Origin: a filamentous cyanobacterium ESFC-1
GTDB taxonomy: Bacteria; Cyanobacteriota; Cyanobacteriia; Cyanobacteriales; Spirulinaceae
Assembly (NCBI GenBank): GCA_000380225.1
Contig: KB904821.1
Location: forward strand, 4,337,008-4,401,007
Length of the DNA stretch: 64,000 bases
Direction of reading: 5' to 3'
Shown in pieces: positions 27,932-36,897 of the stretch (position 1 is its first letter; every line of letters begins with the position of its first letter). The notes beneath the pieces were generated by a model. It was not told the DNA's origin. It saw only the letters and a list, made by a program, of their open reading frames with translations, and searched no databases. The position numbers were made by a program, and so were the translations under genes.

Positions 27932-28489
27932 CTAAGCATCGGGCTTTTGCAGGGGGATAGAATTGGTATTGTCGGACGGTAGAATTGTTTTTAATTTCGC
28001 TACATTTTCAGAATTTAAAGTTAGTTTGACTTCAATATTTTGAGCTTCGTCTTGTAGTAAGAGAACCAGGCGATCGCCCATTTTTGCCCCGGCAATTTTA
28101 GGATTCTCCAAGTTATAACTTTGATAAATAGTTTGGGGTTTGGTGATACGAATGACTAGGTTTTGTTGTGCTTGCGAGTAAATATAGAGTTGCTGTTTAT
28201 CTGTATTTAATTCGAGTTTTGTTGGGGTAATACTGCGTTCTTGTTCGCTTTTAGGACTGTGCCAATATAAAGTAATACCGCCGACTCTGGTTTGAGTTAG
28301 GGTTAGCTTTTCGTCAAAACGTTGGGCTTCCCAGTTGGCATCTTCGGCTTGGTTTGTAGCGGGGAGAAGCCGTTGAGCGAAGATAATTTCTTGATTCTCT
28401 AGTTCTAACCACCACTGACTCGCGGTTTCAAAATTCGTGCTATTGTCAGGGTTTGGGCTGTTTAGTTCCCAGATAACTTGATTCGACAT
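27932..28489 (-). CDS. Hypothetical protein
   Basis: A 185-residue soluble protein with no recognised domain. It is rich in beta-prone segments and in Asn, Gln and Glu, with Trp-rich stretches near the N-terminus (QWWLELENQEIIFAQRLLPA). A good Shine-Dalgarno sequence, GAGGTG, lies 5 nt before the ATG. Only 20 bp separate this start from that of the divergent gene at 28510, so the promoters must reach into the coding regions. Confidence 0.65.
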   Translation of the reverse strand: MSNQVIWELNSPNPDNSTNFETASQWWLELENQEIIFAQRLLPATNQAEDANWEAQRFDEKLTLTQTRVGGITLYWHSPKSEQERSITPTKLELNTDKQQLYIYSQAQQNLVIRITKPQTIYQSYNLENPKIAGAKMGDRLVLLLQDEAQNIEVKLTLNSENVAKLKTILPSDNTNSIPLQKPDA

Positions 28490-28509
28490 TTTTCACCTCA
28501 AAGTATAGT

Positions 28510-29442
28510 ATGGCTGTTTTTGATTATAAATTGTTTAGCGAGACTCAACCACTCATTGCCCAAGCCCAACAAGATTTGATGTCTCCTCAAGCTTTTTATC
28601 GAGCTTGTCAACGTTTAAAAGCAAAATCGCCTCATCCTCTTTATTTTGCTTTACTGCATCAAAAGTTAGATTTTCTACCGCAAGATTTCGGGTTGTTCGA
28701 GGTTTTAAAGGTTTTAGATTATTTAGCTGATCGATTTCGGAATGAGCCGCCTGTTTGTCCTCAAACTTGGGTGGTTATTAAGTCTAAAGTTAGATTGCAC
28801 AATAAAACGATTAATTGCCTCATAATTAATCCCAATCATAATTTTATTTCTTCTAAAAATAGTTTAAAGCTAACCTTAGAAAGCTATGGCGAAGGAATGA
28901 TAGGTCGGGTTATAAAACTAAGGATTAACGAGGGTAAATCGTTAGCATTTAAAACATTTTTCGATCCCGATTTCGTGTGGCAGCATGGCGTTTTTGCCGA
29001 AATACCCTTGGGGATTTGGTTGACTTCCCAAGGCGTTACTAAAGACTTACCTATTTTTAAATTAGCTGGGGAAACTTGGGCAATTTGGGAATGGATTGAT
29101 GATGATATTTCCCCCCAGCAGCGCGAGGGTCTTTCTTATCGCTGCATCGCTCAAAAATATAATCTCATTGCCTTAAATCCCCTTAATCGCAGTAATTATA
29201 ACCCCCACAATATGCGCTTAGACTTAGGGGGTATTCAGCCCAATTTTCGGGGACGGCGTTGGCTGGCAATTATGCGGGGAACTCGCTTTTATAGCCGTAA
29301 ATTGCGACAAGAGGGCCTGGGTTTCTTGAAAGCTTACCTCAATCGCGATCGCGTCCGCTACCTAAGTCAAAGGCTATCTCGCGAATTGGGTCTGCTGTTC
29401 TGGGGACAGAAAAGCCGTAGGCGATCGCGGCGTATGTTCTAG
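28510..29442 (+). CDS. Hypothetical protein with faint kinase-like features
   Basis: A 310-residue protein I do not recognise. Residues 125-150 read YGEGMIGRVIKLRI then SLAFKTF, similar to a Gly-rich loop followed by a conserved Lys (K148). A hinge-like WAIWEWIDDD at 190-199 and HNMRLDLGG at 233-241, reminiscent of a shortened N...DFG region, come next. The tail is very basic. No HRD motif is present, so any kinase activity is doubtful. It ends 1 nt before the rseP start, so it is the first gene of an operon with rseP and nth. Confidence 0.65.
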   Translation: MAVFDYKLFSETQPLIAQAQQDLMSPQAFYRACQRLKAKSPHPLYFALLHQKLDFLPQDFGLFEVLKVLDYLADRFRNEPPVCPQTWVVIKSKVRLHNKTINCLIINPNHNFISSKNSLKLTLESYGEGMIGRVIKLRINEGKSLAFKTFFDPDFVWQHGVFAEIPLGIWLTSQGVTKDLPIFKLAGETWAIWEWIDDDISPQQREGLSYRCIAQKYNLIALNPLNRSNYNPHNMRLDLGGIQPNFRGRRWLAIMRGTRFYSRKLRQEGLGFLKAYLNRDRVRYLSQRLSRELGLLFWGQKSRRRSRRMF

Positions 29443-29443
29443 A

Positions 29444-30571
29444 ATGAATAAAAGTTTAGCAACATTAAGATTATTAACAATTATGTTCGTTTTGGCCGCG
29501 ATCGCCGTTCTCGCCGTATTAATTGTCGTTCATGAACTCGGTCACTTTGCAGCAGCCCGACTGCAAAATATCCACGTTAACCGCTTTTCCATTGGTTTTG
29601 GGCCGGTTTTACTGAAATATCAAGGGACTGAAACCGAATATGCCCTCCGTGCTTTTCCTTTAGGCGGTTTTGTCGGTTTTCCTGACGATGACCCCGACAG
29701 CGAAATCCCCCCCGACGACCCTGACTTACTCCGCAATCGTCCCATTCTCGACCGGGCTATTGTCATTAGCGCCGGAGTTATTGCGAATTTAATCTTTGCT
29801 TACTTCGTCCTTGCTGGTCAAGCGGCTGTTATCGGCATTCCTCAAGGCTTCACTTATGAACCGGGAGTTACGGTAACCCAAGTGATTACCCAAGATTCCC
29901 CTGCGGCCCAGGCCGATTTACGCATGGGTGACACAATCATCGCGATTGACTCCCAACCTCTCCCCGCTTCTGACGAAGCCGCTATCACCCTCAAAGACGT
30001 TATTGAAAACTCTCCGAATCAGCCCTTAAGCCTCACGGTTCAACGCAACGACAACCAACTCGATTTAACCGTAACTCCCGATGACAAAGGGGGTAAAGGT
30101 CGCATTGGCATTGGTTTAGCCCCCAATCGCCTCGTCACGCGGGAACGACCCCAAAACATCTTACAAGCTTTTAGCGTTGGGGCAGAGCAATTTCAACGCA
30201 TTACTGCTTTGACGGTTCAAGGTTTTGGTCGTTTGATTAGCAACTTTGGTGAAACTGCCACTCAAGTCGCCGGGCCTGTGGCTATTGTAGATATTGGGGC
30301 AAAAATGGCCCAAACCGATGCCAGCAGTTTATTCCAGTTTGGGGCATTAATCAGCATTAACCTGGCGATTATTAATATCTTGCCCTTACCTGCCCTTGAT
30401 GGCGGTCAACTGGCGTTTTTACTCATCGAAGGTGTGCGCGGGAAGCCCTTACCGAATCGGGTACAAGAAAGCATTATGCAAACGGGTTTAGTGTTGTTAC
30501 TGGGTTTAGGGATGTTCCTGATAATCCGCGATACCGCTAACTTGGACGTGTTCCAACAACTATTCCAGTAA
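29444..30571 (+). CDS. rseP: Site-2 membrane protease RseP (M50 family)
   Basis: A 375-residue intramembrane zinc metalloprotease. HELGH in the first span (about residue 30) provides two zinc ligands and the catalytic Glu; LPALDGG near residue 320 provides the third. One PDZ domain lies at about 130-220. Such proteases cut membrane-bound regulators, for example anti-sigma factors, within the lipid bilayer. It starts 1 nt after the upstream gene and ends 3 nt before nth, so the three genes form one tight operon. The substrate here is unknown. Confidence 0.94.
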   Translation: MNKSLATLRLLTIMFVLAAIAVLAVLIVVHELGHFAAARLQNIHVNRFSIGFGPVLLKYQGTETEYALRAFPLGGFVGFPDDDPDSEIPPDDPDLLRNRPILDRAIVISAGVIANLIFAYFVLAGQAAVIGIPQGFTYEPGVTVTQVITQDSPAAQADLRMGDTIIAIDSQPLPASDEAAITLKDVIENSPNQPLSLTVQRNDNQLDLTVTPDDKGGKGRIGIGLAPNRLVTRERPQNILQAFSVGAEQFQRITALTVQGFGRLISNFGETATQVAGPVAIVDIGAKMAQTDASSLFQFGALISINLAIINILPLPALDGGQLAFLLIEGVRGKPLPNRVQESIMQTGLVLLLGLGMFLIIRDTANLDVFQQLFQ

Positions 30572-30574
30572 TTT

Positions 30575-31231
30575 ATGGCCAGCTTGACTCGTAAGCTTGC
30601 ATCCAAAAAAGTGCGATCGCTTGAGATATTATTGCGTCTCAAGCGGTTGTATCCTGACGCAACCTGTAGCTTGACTTACGACAGTCCCGTTCAACTGCTG
30701 GTTGCGACGATTCTCTCAGCCCAATGTACCGACGAACGGGTGAATAAAGTCACCCCAGGGTTATTTAGTCGTTTCCCCGACGCACAAGCCCTTGCAGGGG
30801 CAAATCGTGAGGAATTAGAAACTTTGATTCGTTCGACGGGGTTTTATCGCAATAAAGCCAAAAATATTCAGGGGGCTTGTGACAAAATTGTGCGAGAATT
30901 TGGGGGAAAAGTGCCGCAACGGATGGAAGAACTCCTGACCCTTCCCGGAGTCGCCCGTAAAACCGCCAATGTCGTCCTAGCCCATGCTTTCGGTATCCTT
31001 GAGGGGGTAACGGTGGATACCCACGTTAAACGCCTCAGCCAACGCTTAGGACTCACCACCCAAAAAGACCCAGTTCGCATCGAACGAGATTTGATGAAAT
31101 TGATTCCCCAACCGGATTGGGAAAACTGGTCGATTCGCTTAATCTATCACGGTCGGGCTGTGTGTAAAGCCCGTAAGCCGGATTGTCAGAATTGTGTTTT
31201 AGCCGATTTGTGTCCGAGTGCAGAATTATAG
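30575..31231 (+). CDS. nth: Endonuclease III
   Basis: A 218-residue DNA glycosylase/AP lyase of base-excision repair that removes oxidised pyrimidines. The helix-hairpin-helix LPGVARKTANVVL carries the catalytic Lys, the catalytic Asp is in VDTHVKRLSQRL, and a C-terminal [4Fe-4S] site reads C-x6-C-x2-C-x5-C (CKARKPDCQNCVLADLC). It lies 3 nt after rseP. A GCCCTCACCCC-type repeat with an imperfect hairpin follows the stop. Confidence 0.96.
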   Translation: MASLTRKLASKKVRSLEILLRLKRLYPDATCSLTYDSPVQLLVATILSAQCTDERVNKVTPGLFSRFPDAQALAGANREELETLIRSTGFYRNKAKNIQGACDKIVREFGGKVPQRMEELLTLPGVARKTANVVLAHAFGILEGVTVDTHVKRLSQRLGLTTQKDPVRIERDLMKLIPQPDWENWSIRLIYHGRAVCKARKPDCQNCVLADLCPSAEL

Positions 31232-31235
31232 CGGT

Positions 31236-31275
31236 CAGCCCTCACCCCAAACCACTCTCCCACGGGAGATGGGCT
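31236..31275 (+). repeat. Dispersed hairpin repeat after nth
   Basis: AGCCCTCACCCCAAACCACT continues into CTCCCACGGGAGATGGGCTT. It is an imperfect copy of the unit at 2344-2386. The stem is weaker than in the other copies. It may terminate the rseP-nth operon. Confidence 0.6.
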
Positions 31276-31334
31276 TATCGTTCTGGATTAAAAACAAAGA
31301 AAGAAATTTGACGTTATCCCAGAAATTAAATAAC

Positions 31335-31568
31335 TTATCCCACTAACTTCATCGCAGCATCCACAGGTAACTGCCAAGAATTGTTTTCCTCCAAACGCTT
31401 TGAGAAAAAGAGAATTTCGAGATTTTCTATTTCTCCCGATTCCGGATTCAGACGCGCCACAATCTCATCCCCAATTTCTTCTGATTCTTGTTCGGAATAA
31501 GGAGAACAAACATCAATATAAAGAATATCCCCCATCTTGTCGTAGCGAAATGTCAACTTTTTGTCCAT
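31335..31568 (-). CDS. DUF2283 protein, candidate antitoxin
   Basis: A 77-residue protein starting MDKKLTFRYDKMGDILYIDV. The pattern Y....D.LYI, then EIGDEIVARLNPESGEIENLEIL..S fits DUF2283. Genes of this family commonly follow small nuclease-like genes and are suspected antitoxins. It overlaps the upstream gene by 16 bp in another frame, the tight coupling usual for toxin-antitoxin pairs. The start at ATG 31568 fits the family; a longer frame to 31691 lies inside the neighbour. Confidence 0.75.
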   Translation of the reverse strand: MDKKLTFRYDKMGDILYIDVCSPYSEQESEEIGDEIVARLNPESGEIENLEILFFSKRLEENNSWQLPVDAAMKLVG

Positions 31569-31885
31569 ATCACCGTACCTCCCGTGATTTTTCGCGCTGT
31601 ATAAATAGTAACGATCCAGGGTTGATTTGTTTCTGTCTGCGAAACTACCACCACCACTAAAAACCGTCCTGTCCGAATTGTAGAAAACCACTTAGAAAAA
31701 AGGAGCGCTGTTTCATCCCGACTGCTTTGACGCACCAAATCCGGATCGGCCAAAGTCTCTGATAATTGTTGAGTATAATCTGGTAATGTCCCTGGATGAG
31801 TTTCGACAATGTGCTGCTCTCGCTCTTGACTCAACTCAACTTCTGCATCTAGGTAAGGACAAGAAAACAATATATTTTCTCTCAT
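31553..31885 (-). CDS. PBECR-like small nuclease-fold protein, candidate toxin
   Basis: A protein of about 110 residues (MRENILFSCPYLDAEVELSQ...). The pattern HIVETHPGTLPDY......L.DPDLV..S......LF.K.......FLVVVV........IVT.YTA resembles the phage-type Barnase/EndoU/colicin/RelE-like (PBECR) nuclease folds, with a conserved His near 31. It precedes a DUF2283 gene and overlaps it, so it is likely the toxic half of a pair. An alternative start is GTG at 31912. The fold assignment is from pattern only. Confidence 0.6.
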   Translation of the reverse strand: MRENILFSCPYLDAEVELSQEREQHIVETHPGTLPDYTQQLSETLADPDLVRQSSRDETALLFSKWFSTIRTGRFLVVVVVSQTETNQPWIVTIYTARKITGGTVIWTKS

Positions 31886-31981
31886 GCTAAAAATATCGAG
31901 GATGCTTACCACTACATCAACTTCCTTCGCTTTATCTTGAGCAGGGTTTAAGATATTGAAGTTAACGCTGTAGCCCTAGAA

Positions 31982-33124
31982 ATGTATCTCAAGTCCCTGC
32001 ATCTCAATCGCTTTCGCAACTATCGCGATCGCGAGGTACAATTTGATGCTCAGAAAACTATTGTCGTGGGCAATAATGCCCAAGGCAAATCTAATTTATT
32101 AGAAGCGGTGGAGTTGCTGGCGACCCTTAAAAGCCATCGTACCAGTCGCGATCGCGATTTGGTTAGAGACGGGGACGAAATCGCTCGCGTGAGTGCTACA
32201 GTAAAACGCAGCTATGGCGAAACAGATATGGCGATTACCCTGCGAAAGCAAGGCCGACGGGTCGTAACGCGCAATTCTGAGAACTTACGCCGTCAAATGG
32301 ACTTTTTAGGGGCAATTAACGCCGTACAGTTTTCGAGTTTAGATTTAGATTTAGTGCGGGGTTCCCCGGATACCCGTCGCAGTTGGGTAGATGGTTTATT
32401 AATTCAACTCGAACCGGTTTATGCTTACATTTTGCAGCAGTACAATAATGTATTGCGTCAGCGAAATGCCCTTCTCAAAAAGATTCGCAACCTCGAAGAA
32501 AACCCCCCCAGTCGCGAGTTAACCGCCCAATTAGCCTTGTGGGATGCACAACTAGCCGCTCATGGTTCGCGGGTGACGCGGCGGCGTGCTAGGGTGTTAG
32601 AACGACTTGCTCCGATCGCGCAATCTTGGCATCAGCAGATTAGCGGCGAAACGGAAGTGCTAGAGATTAAGTATGCTCCGAATGTGGCGCGATCGCAAGA
32701 TGACCCCGAACAAGTCCAACAAGCTTTTCTAGAGAAAATTCAGCAGCGTCGCGTCGCAGAACAAAACCTGGGAACAACGGTCGTCGGGCCTCATCGAGAC
32801 GAAGTAGACTTGATTATTAATCATACCCCGGCGCGGTCTTATGGCTCCCAAGGACAGCAACGCACTTTGGTTTTAGCCCTGAAGTTAGCCGAACTCAAAC
32901 TGATTGAAGAAGTCATCGGAGAACCGCCGTTACTGCTACTCGATGACGTTTTAGCCGAACTAGACCCCAATCGCCAAAACCAACTCTTAGAGGCGATTCA
33001 AGACCGCTTTCAGACAATTATTACAACTACCCATATTCACTCATTTGACGATCAATGGCTGCAAAATTCTCAGATTCTCACAGTTGAAGCCGGGGAGATT
33101 CATCCTTTCGTCCCCAATATCTAA
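31982..33124 (+). CDS. recF: DNA replication and repair protein RecF
   Basis: A 380-residue SMC-like ATPase. Walker A is GNNAQGKSNLLEAV near residue 36. The signature motif, GSQGQQRTLVLALKLAEL, and Walker B, LLLLDDVLAELDPNR, lie in the C-terminal half. RecF loads RecA at gaps with RecO and RecR. The N-terminus MYLKSLHLNRFRNY is typical. The gene is divergent from the candidate toxin-antitoxin pair and is not beside dnaN as in some other bacteria. Confidence 0.96.
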   Translation: MYLKSLHLNRFRNYRDREVQFDAQKTIVVGNNAQGKSNLLEAVELLATLKSHRTSRDRDLVRDGDEIARVSATVKRSYGETDMAITLRKQGRRVVTRNSENLRRQMDFLGAINAVQFSSLDLDLVRGSPDTRRSWVDGLLIQLEPVYAYILQQYNNVLRQRNALLKKIRNLEENPPSRELTAQLALWDAQLAAHGSRVTRRRARVLERLAPIAQSWHQQISGETEVLEIKYAPNVARSQDDPEQVQQAFLEKIQQRRVAEQNLGTTVVGPHRDEVDLIINHTPARSYGSQGQQRTLVLALKLAELKLIEEVIGEPPLLLLDDVLAELDPNRQNQLLEAIQDRFQTIITTTHIHSFDDQWLQNSQILTVEAGEIHPFVPNI

Positions 33125-33252
33125 TTATCGCGGCTTTACGATTACCATTTCGATCGAGGTGACGCAAGTTTTCTTAGCGCTCCTTCATATTTTGGATAAC
33201 TTTTGTTAATATTTTTAATGTAACCCAATCACAAACTTAGTTTTAAAAACTT

Positions 33253-33615
33253 ATGGCTGGATTTTTTGGCTTATTCGGTGGCAAGAACAAAGACGAAGCA
33301 TATTACCTAGACGCAGATGATGCGAAAACCTTGGGTGATATCAACTATATGCGGACTCCGAATAAAAGCCGCCGCACTTTCCCGAAAACCTTGAAAAACC
33401 CCGAAGGCTTTGAAATCGAAAACGAAATTTCCGCGATGGAAATGCGCGAAATCACCGAAAATGGTGTCGCAAAGCCCAAATCTATCAACCAATCGAACAA
33501 CAACGGTAACTCTCAGTCCCAATCCAACGGGAATAGCAGCTTTAGCAACAAGCGTCGTCCCTCCGAAAGCGGTATGGATGTATGGCGCAACATGGCCAAA
33601 GATATGCGTAAATAA
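33253..33615 (+). CDS. Conserved cyanobacterial hypothetical protein
   Basis: A 120-residue protein, MAGFFGLFGGKNKDEAYYLD then DDAKTLGDINYMRTPNKSRRTFPKTLKN. The N-terminal half looks conserved and folded; the middle (about 75-105) is a low-complexity Asn/Ser/Gln linker; it ends VWRNMAKDMRK. I believe close relatives exist in other cyanobacteria, but no function is known to me. A TTGTTAATATTTTTAATGTA stretch upstream could hold a promoter. Confidence 0.75.
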   Translation: MAGFFGLFGGKNKDEAYYLDADDAKTLGDINYMRTPNKSRRTFPKTLKNPEGFEIENEISAMEMREITENGVAKPKSINQSNNNGNSQSQSNGNSSFSNKRRPSESGMDVWRNMAKDMRK

Positions 33616-33698
33616 GTTTAACGTCGAGAGTTATTAACTCAAAACTTGAGAGACTGGCGATCGCGGGCGTTTTTGCGTCTGTATTTGCCAGTCATTAG

Positions 33699-33753
33699 AA
33701 GCGACGGGAAAACCACTTATTAAATGGGTGGGAAAAATAGTCTCCCGTCGCTT
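33699..33753. terminator. Inverted repeat between convergent genes
   Basis: AAGCGACGGGA (33699-33709) and TCCCGTCGCTT (33743-33753) are perfect 11-bp complements around a 33-nt loop. It separates the gene ending at 33615 from the convergent GH3 gene, where a shared terminator would be useful. The T-run is short on both strands. Confidence 0.55.
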
Positions 33754-33780
33754 TGTCATTGGTAAATATAAATAACGAAT

Positions 33781-35109
33781 TTACAAGCCAAATTCCTGCA
33801 AACGTAACTGACTCGACTGTACGCGATCGCGATTGATTTTACCCTGTTTCTCGGCGTTTAATACGGCATTTATCGCAGGATAATAGAGACTCGGATCGTA
33901 AGCAATTAAAATCAAATCGACTCCTGCATTTAACGCCGCAATTGTGGCTTGTTTTAACCCCAACTCGCTACGATAAACCGCCTGCATACAAAAGTCATCT
34001 GTAATCAAAATACCGTCGTATTGCCATTTTTCTCGTAACAATTTCCCGACAACTTCTGCCGACAAAGAAACAGCGCGATCTGCATCCAACTCCGTTAAGT
34101 TAACATGACCCAACATTGTTACAGTTTTAGGGTTTTGCATTAACTGTCGAAAGGGTAGCCAATCTTCTTTTTGTAAAACTGCAATTGGTGTCGCTAAAGC
34201 GGCTGGTTTGAGATGGGTATCTTCTGTGACTCGTCCTAAACCGGGAAAATGTTTCAGAGTACAATAAACCTTGTATTGGGCTAAAGTTTGACAATACCAA
34301 TCCGCAACTTTGGTAACAACTTCGGCATCGCTAGAAATAGCCCGTTTGTAAATTTTGGAATATTTATCTTCGGGATTAATAATGTTTTTATTCAAATCAA
34401 CAACGGGTGCAAAATTTAAATTGATGCCTAAATCCGCTAAATCTTGCCCTTGAATGGTTGCATATTTTTCGATTTCTGCTTGCAAAATCTCCTCATTTTC
34501 TGCTGTCGCTACAATTTGAGAAATTGGCGGCAATTTGGTCAAAGGAGGAGATAACCGGGAAACAATCCCTCCTTCTTGATCTGTGGCAATCCATAAAGGA
34601 TTTAAGTTATTTTCTTGACGGATTTGTTGGAGTTGAGCAATTTCTTGTTTAATTTCATTTTTAGTTTTGTTTTCGATGTTACGCTTCGTTATAAATACCC
34701 CTGCAACTGCTCCTTTTTTAACTAAATTTTCGGCTTCTGATAAATTGCGATAACCGACAATAAAATGCTGACCAAATTCCTGTAAAACCGCAGGATTAGC
34801 ATTTAAAACTTGATATTTTTGGACTTGAAACTGTATCTCATTTCCCCAAAAAAGAGTTAAAGAAAGAGTCGCGATCGCGAGTAAACTACGATCGCGTACA
34901 TTAGTATTTGACTGTAAATTACCCAATAGCGCGATCGCGAACAAGCCGATACTTAAACCCAAACTACTCCACCACAAAACAGCCCGAAGGCTTGCCACAA
35001 AAGGAGTATGAAGATAAAAACTCAGAATCGCGATCGCGATCGCCCCCAAAACCAGCAAAACCTTGCCAAATCTAGTCATTTTATAACAACACCATAATCT
35101 GTAAATCAA
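33781..35109 (-). CDS. Glycoside hydrolase family 3, NagZ-like
   Basis: A 442-residue protein with two N-terminal hydrophobic spans (about 12-30 and 36-60), then a GH3 domain. The KHFPG motif is in LKHFPGLGRVTEDTHLKP, which includes the His of the catalytic loop, and the nucleophile Asp is in ILITDDFCM. NagZ enzymes release N-acetylglucosamine from cell-wall fragments for recycling. The membrane anchor is unusual for cytoplasmic NagZ, so this form may act outside the cytoplasm. It is divergent from the gene at 35158. Confidence 0.86.
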   Translation of the reverse strand: MIYRLWCCYKMTRFGKVLLVLGAIAIAILSFYLHTPFVASLRAVLWWSSLGLSIGLFAIALLGNLQSNTNVRDRSLLAIATLSLTLFWGNEIQFQVQKYQVLNANPAVLQEFGQHFIVGYRNLSEAENLVKKGAVAGVFITKRNIENKTKNEIKQEIAQLQQIRQENNLNPLWIATDQEGGIVSRLSPPLTKLPPISQIVATAENEEILQAEIEKYATIQGQDLADLGINLNFAPVVDLNKNIINPEDKYSKIYKRAISSDAEVVTKVADWYCQTLAQYKVYCTLKHFPGLGRVTEDTHLKPAALATPIAVLQKEDWLPFRQLMQNPKTVTMLGHVNLTELDADRAVSLSAEVVGKLLREKWQYDGILITDDFCMQAVYRSELGLKQATIAALNAGVDLILIAYDPSLYYPAINAVLNAEKQGKINRDRVQSSQLRLQEFGL

Positions 35110-35157
35110 GGCGTGTTTTAACTACACTGGATATAGTTTAATTTCGGAACTGTTGCC

Positions 35158-36144
35158 ATGAAAAAACTTTGGCCTGTGGTCTTAACTCTTGCGATCGCCC
35201 TTATCACAATCTTAGCTATTTTTAGCTCTATCTTAGGATGGAATATTGTCTTAGAACTCTTGTCTCATTTTCAAATTCAATATTTCCTAGTTCTGACGGT
35301 ACTTTTAGTCGTTCTTATTTTTAGTAAGCACACTATTCCCATTCTAATCGGCTTGTTTTGCTGTACTTTAATTGCCCTTTTTCTCTTGCCTTGGTTTATC
35401 CCCGATAACTTGATTGTATCTAATAGTAGTGGGGCAAAAGTAAGAATATTAAGTGCTAATGTCAATCTTGGTAACAATGACTATACACCCATTATTAACT
35501 TAATCAAAATAGAACAGCCCGATATTGCCGTTTTAATTGAAGTCAATAAAAAATGGGTCAATCAACTCGAAATTTTAGAACCCCTTTATCCCTACAGTTT
35601 AGGCGATCTCAAATATGAAGCTTTGAATGTAATTGTTTATAGTAAACGCCCGTTAGACAACAGCAAAATTGATTATTGGGGAGAAACTCCCCACACCAGT
35701 CCGGTGATTAACGCTCAACAAACCCTTGATAATATTACTTTTGACTTATTGGCAGTTCATCCCTTACCCCCCTTCAAGCCTAGTTTTTTTCAATCTCGTA
35801 ATAACTACCTTAATCGAGTTAGCGAATGGGCGCGATCGCGAACAAATCCGATTGTTGTTATTGGCGATCTAAATATTACTATGTGGTCGCCTTACTACAA
35901 AAAACTAATCCGCGAAACCAACCTCAAAAACACTCGTAAAGGCTTTGGCCTACTCCCCACTTGGTTACCCGATGGAATGCCTCAAAATTGGTCGCTGTGG
36001 TTGTATCACTTTTTCGGTTTACCGATCGATCATTGCCTCGTCGATCCGCAGATTCAGGTTACTCAAATGCAAATCGGCCCGAATATCAAATCCGATCATT
36101 TACCAATTATGGTAGATTTAACATTGCCCGCCCCAAGTTCTTAG
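35158..36144 (+). CDS. Membrane-anchored endonuclease/exonuclease/phosphatase family protein
   Basis: A 328-residue protein with three hydrophobic spans (about 5-25, 35-58, 62-80) and a C-terminal EEP domain. Conserved parts include the metal-binding Glu in VLIEVNKKW, HPLPPF, GDLNITMWSP and the catalytic pair in SDHLPIMVDL. The same fold serves DNases, phosphodiesterases and sphingomyelinases. The long membrane N-terminus suggests that the domain faces the periplasm. Target unknown. Confidence 0.84.
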   Translation: MKKLWPVVLTLAIALITILAIFSSILGWNIVLELLSHFQIQYFLVLTVLLVVLIFSKHTIPILIGLFCCTLIALFLLPWFIPDNLIVSNSSGAKVRILSANVNLGNNDYTPIINLIKIEQPDIAVLIEVNKKWVNQLEILEPLYPYSLGDLKYEALNVIVYSKRPLDNSKIDYWGETPHTSPVINAQQTLDNITFDLLAVHPLPPFKPSFFQSRNNYLNRVSEWARSRTNPIVVIGDLNITMWSPYYKKLIRETNLKNTRKGFGLLPTWLPDGMPQNWSLWLYHFFGLPIDHCLVDPQIQVTQMQIGPNIKSDHLPIMVDLTLPAPSS

Positions 36145-36216
36145 CGTCTTGAGTAAAACTGCGTTAATCTTAGGACTAAAGACTTAATTTTCTAGCCATT
36201 GAGGAAAACTCAAGAG

Positions 36217-36879
36217 ATGTTCAACAAATTGACATCTTTATTTTTACAAAGCCCTTGTTTATTGTGCGATCGCGTCACCCCAGAAAATATATGTCCCGCT
36301 TGCGATCGCCAACTACAACGACAAAAACTCACGCAGCCTGCCCAATTTTGGCAAGGGGATTTACCGTTGTTTGTCTGGGGGGAATATAACGGCATTCTCA
36401 AACGATCCATCGCTGCCCTAAAATACAACAATAAACCGGAAATCGCTGCTGATTTGGGCTTTCATCTCGCCGCAGCTTGGCGTACTTTTGCCCCAACCTT
36501 ACCCCAGAAAAAATTTACCATTGTCCCCATCCCGATGTACGCCGAAAAACTCAAACAACGGGGCTTTAATCAAGCTGAATTAATTGGTCGCAGCTTTTGT
36601 CAAGCCACCCCCTACCGCCTCAATTCCCGCCTCTTAATCCGCCAAAAAGACACCGAAGCCATGTTTGGTTTAAGTGCCAAAGAACGAGAACAAAACATCA
36701 AAGCCGCCTTTAAAGTGCAACCCAGTCGCCAAAAATTACCGCCCGTTTTACTGATTGACGACATTTATACCACAGGGGCGACTGCCCGGACTGCGGCGGC
36801 AATTCTACGCCAACATCATATTACCGTTGCAGGCATTCTCGCGATCGCCACAAGCCAATCTCAACCCAGTAAGATATAG
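36217..36879 (+). CDS. ComF-family phosphoribosyltransferase-like protein
   Basis: A 220-residue ComF-type protein. It starts with a zinc-binding pair of CxxC motifs (CLLC and CPAC) and continues into a PRTase fold whose PRPP loop is VLLIDDIYTTGATARTAA. ComF acts in DNA uptake for competence in several bacteria. That fits with type IV pilus genes in this window, although they are 16 kb away. ATG 36217 is preferred over TTG 36199 because GAGG lies 12 nt upstream and homologues start MFNKLTS-like. A GtrA-like gene follows 18 bp later. Confidence 0.88.
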   Translation: MFNKLTSLFLQSPCLLCDRVTPENICPACDRQLQRQKLTQPAQFWQGDLPLFVWGEYNGILKRSIAALKYNNKPEIAADLGFHLAAAWRTFAPTLPQKKFTIVPIPMYAEKLKQRGFNQAELIGRSFCQATPYRLNSRLLIRQKDTEAMFGLSAKEREQNIKAAFKVQPSRQKLPPVLLIDDIYTTGATARTAAAILRQHHITVAGILAIATSQSQPSKI

Positions 36880-36897
36880 AAGATTTGCTGACTGTGT

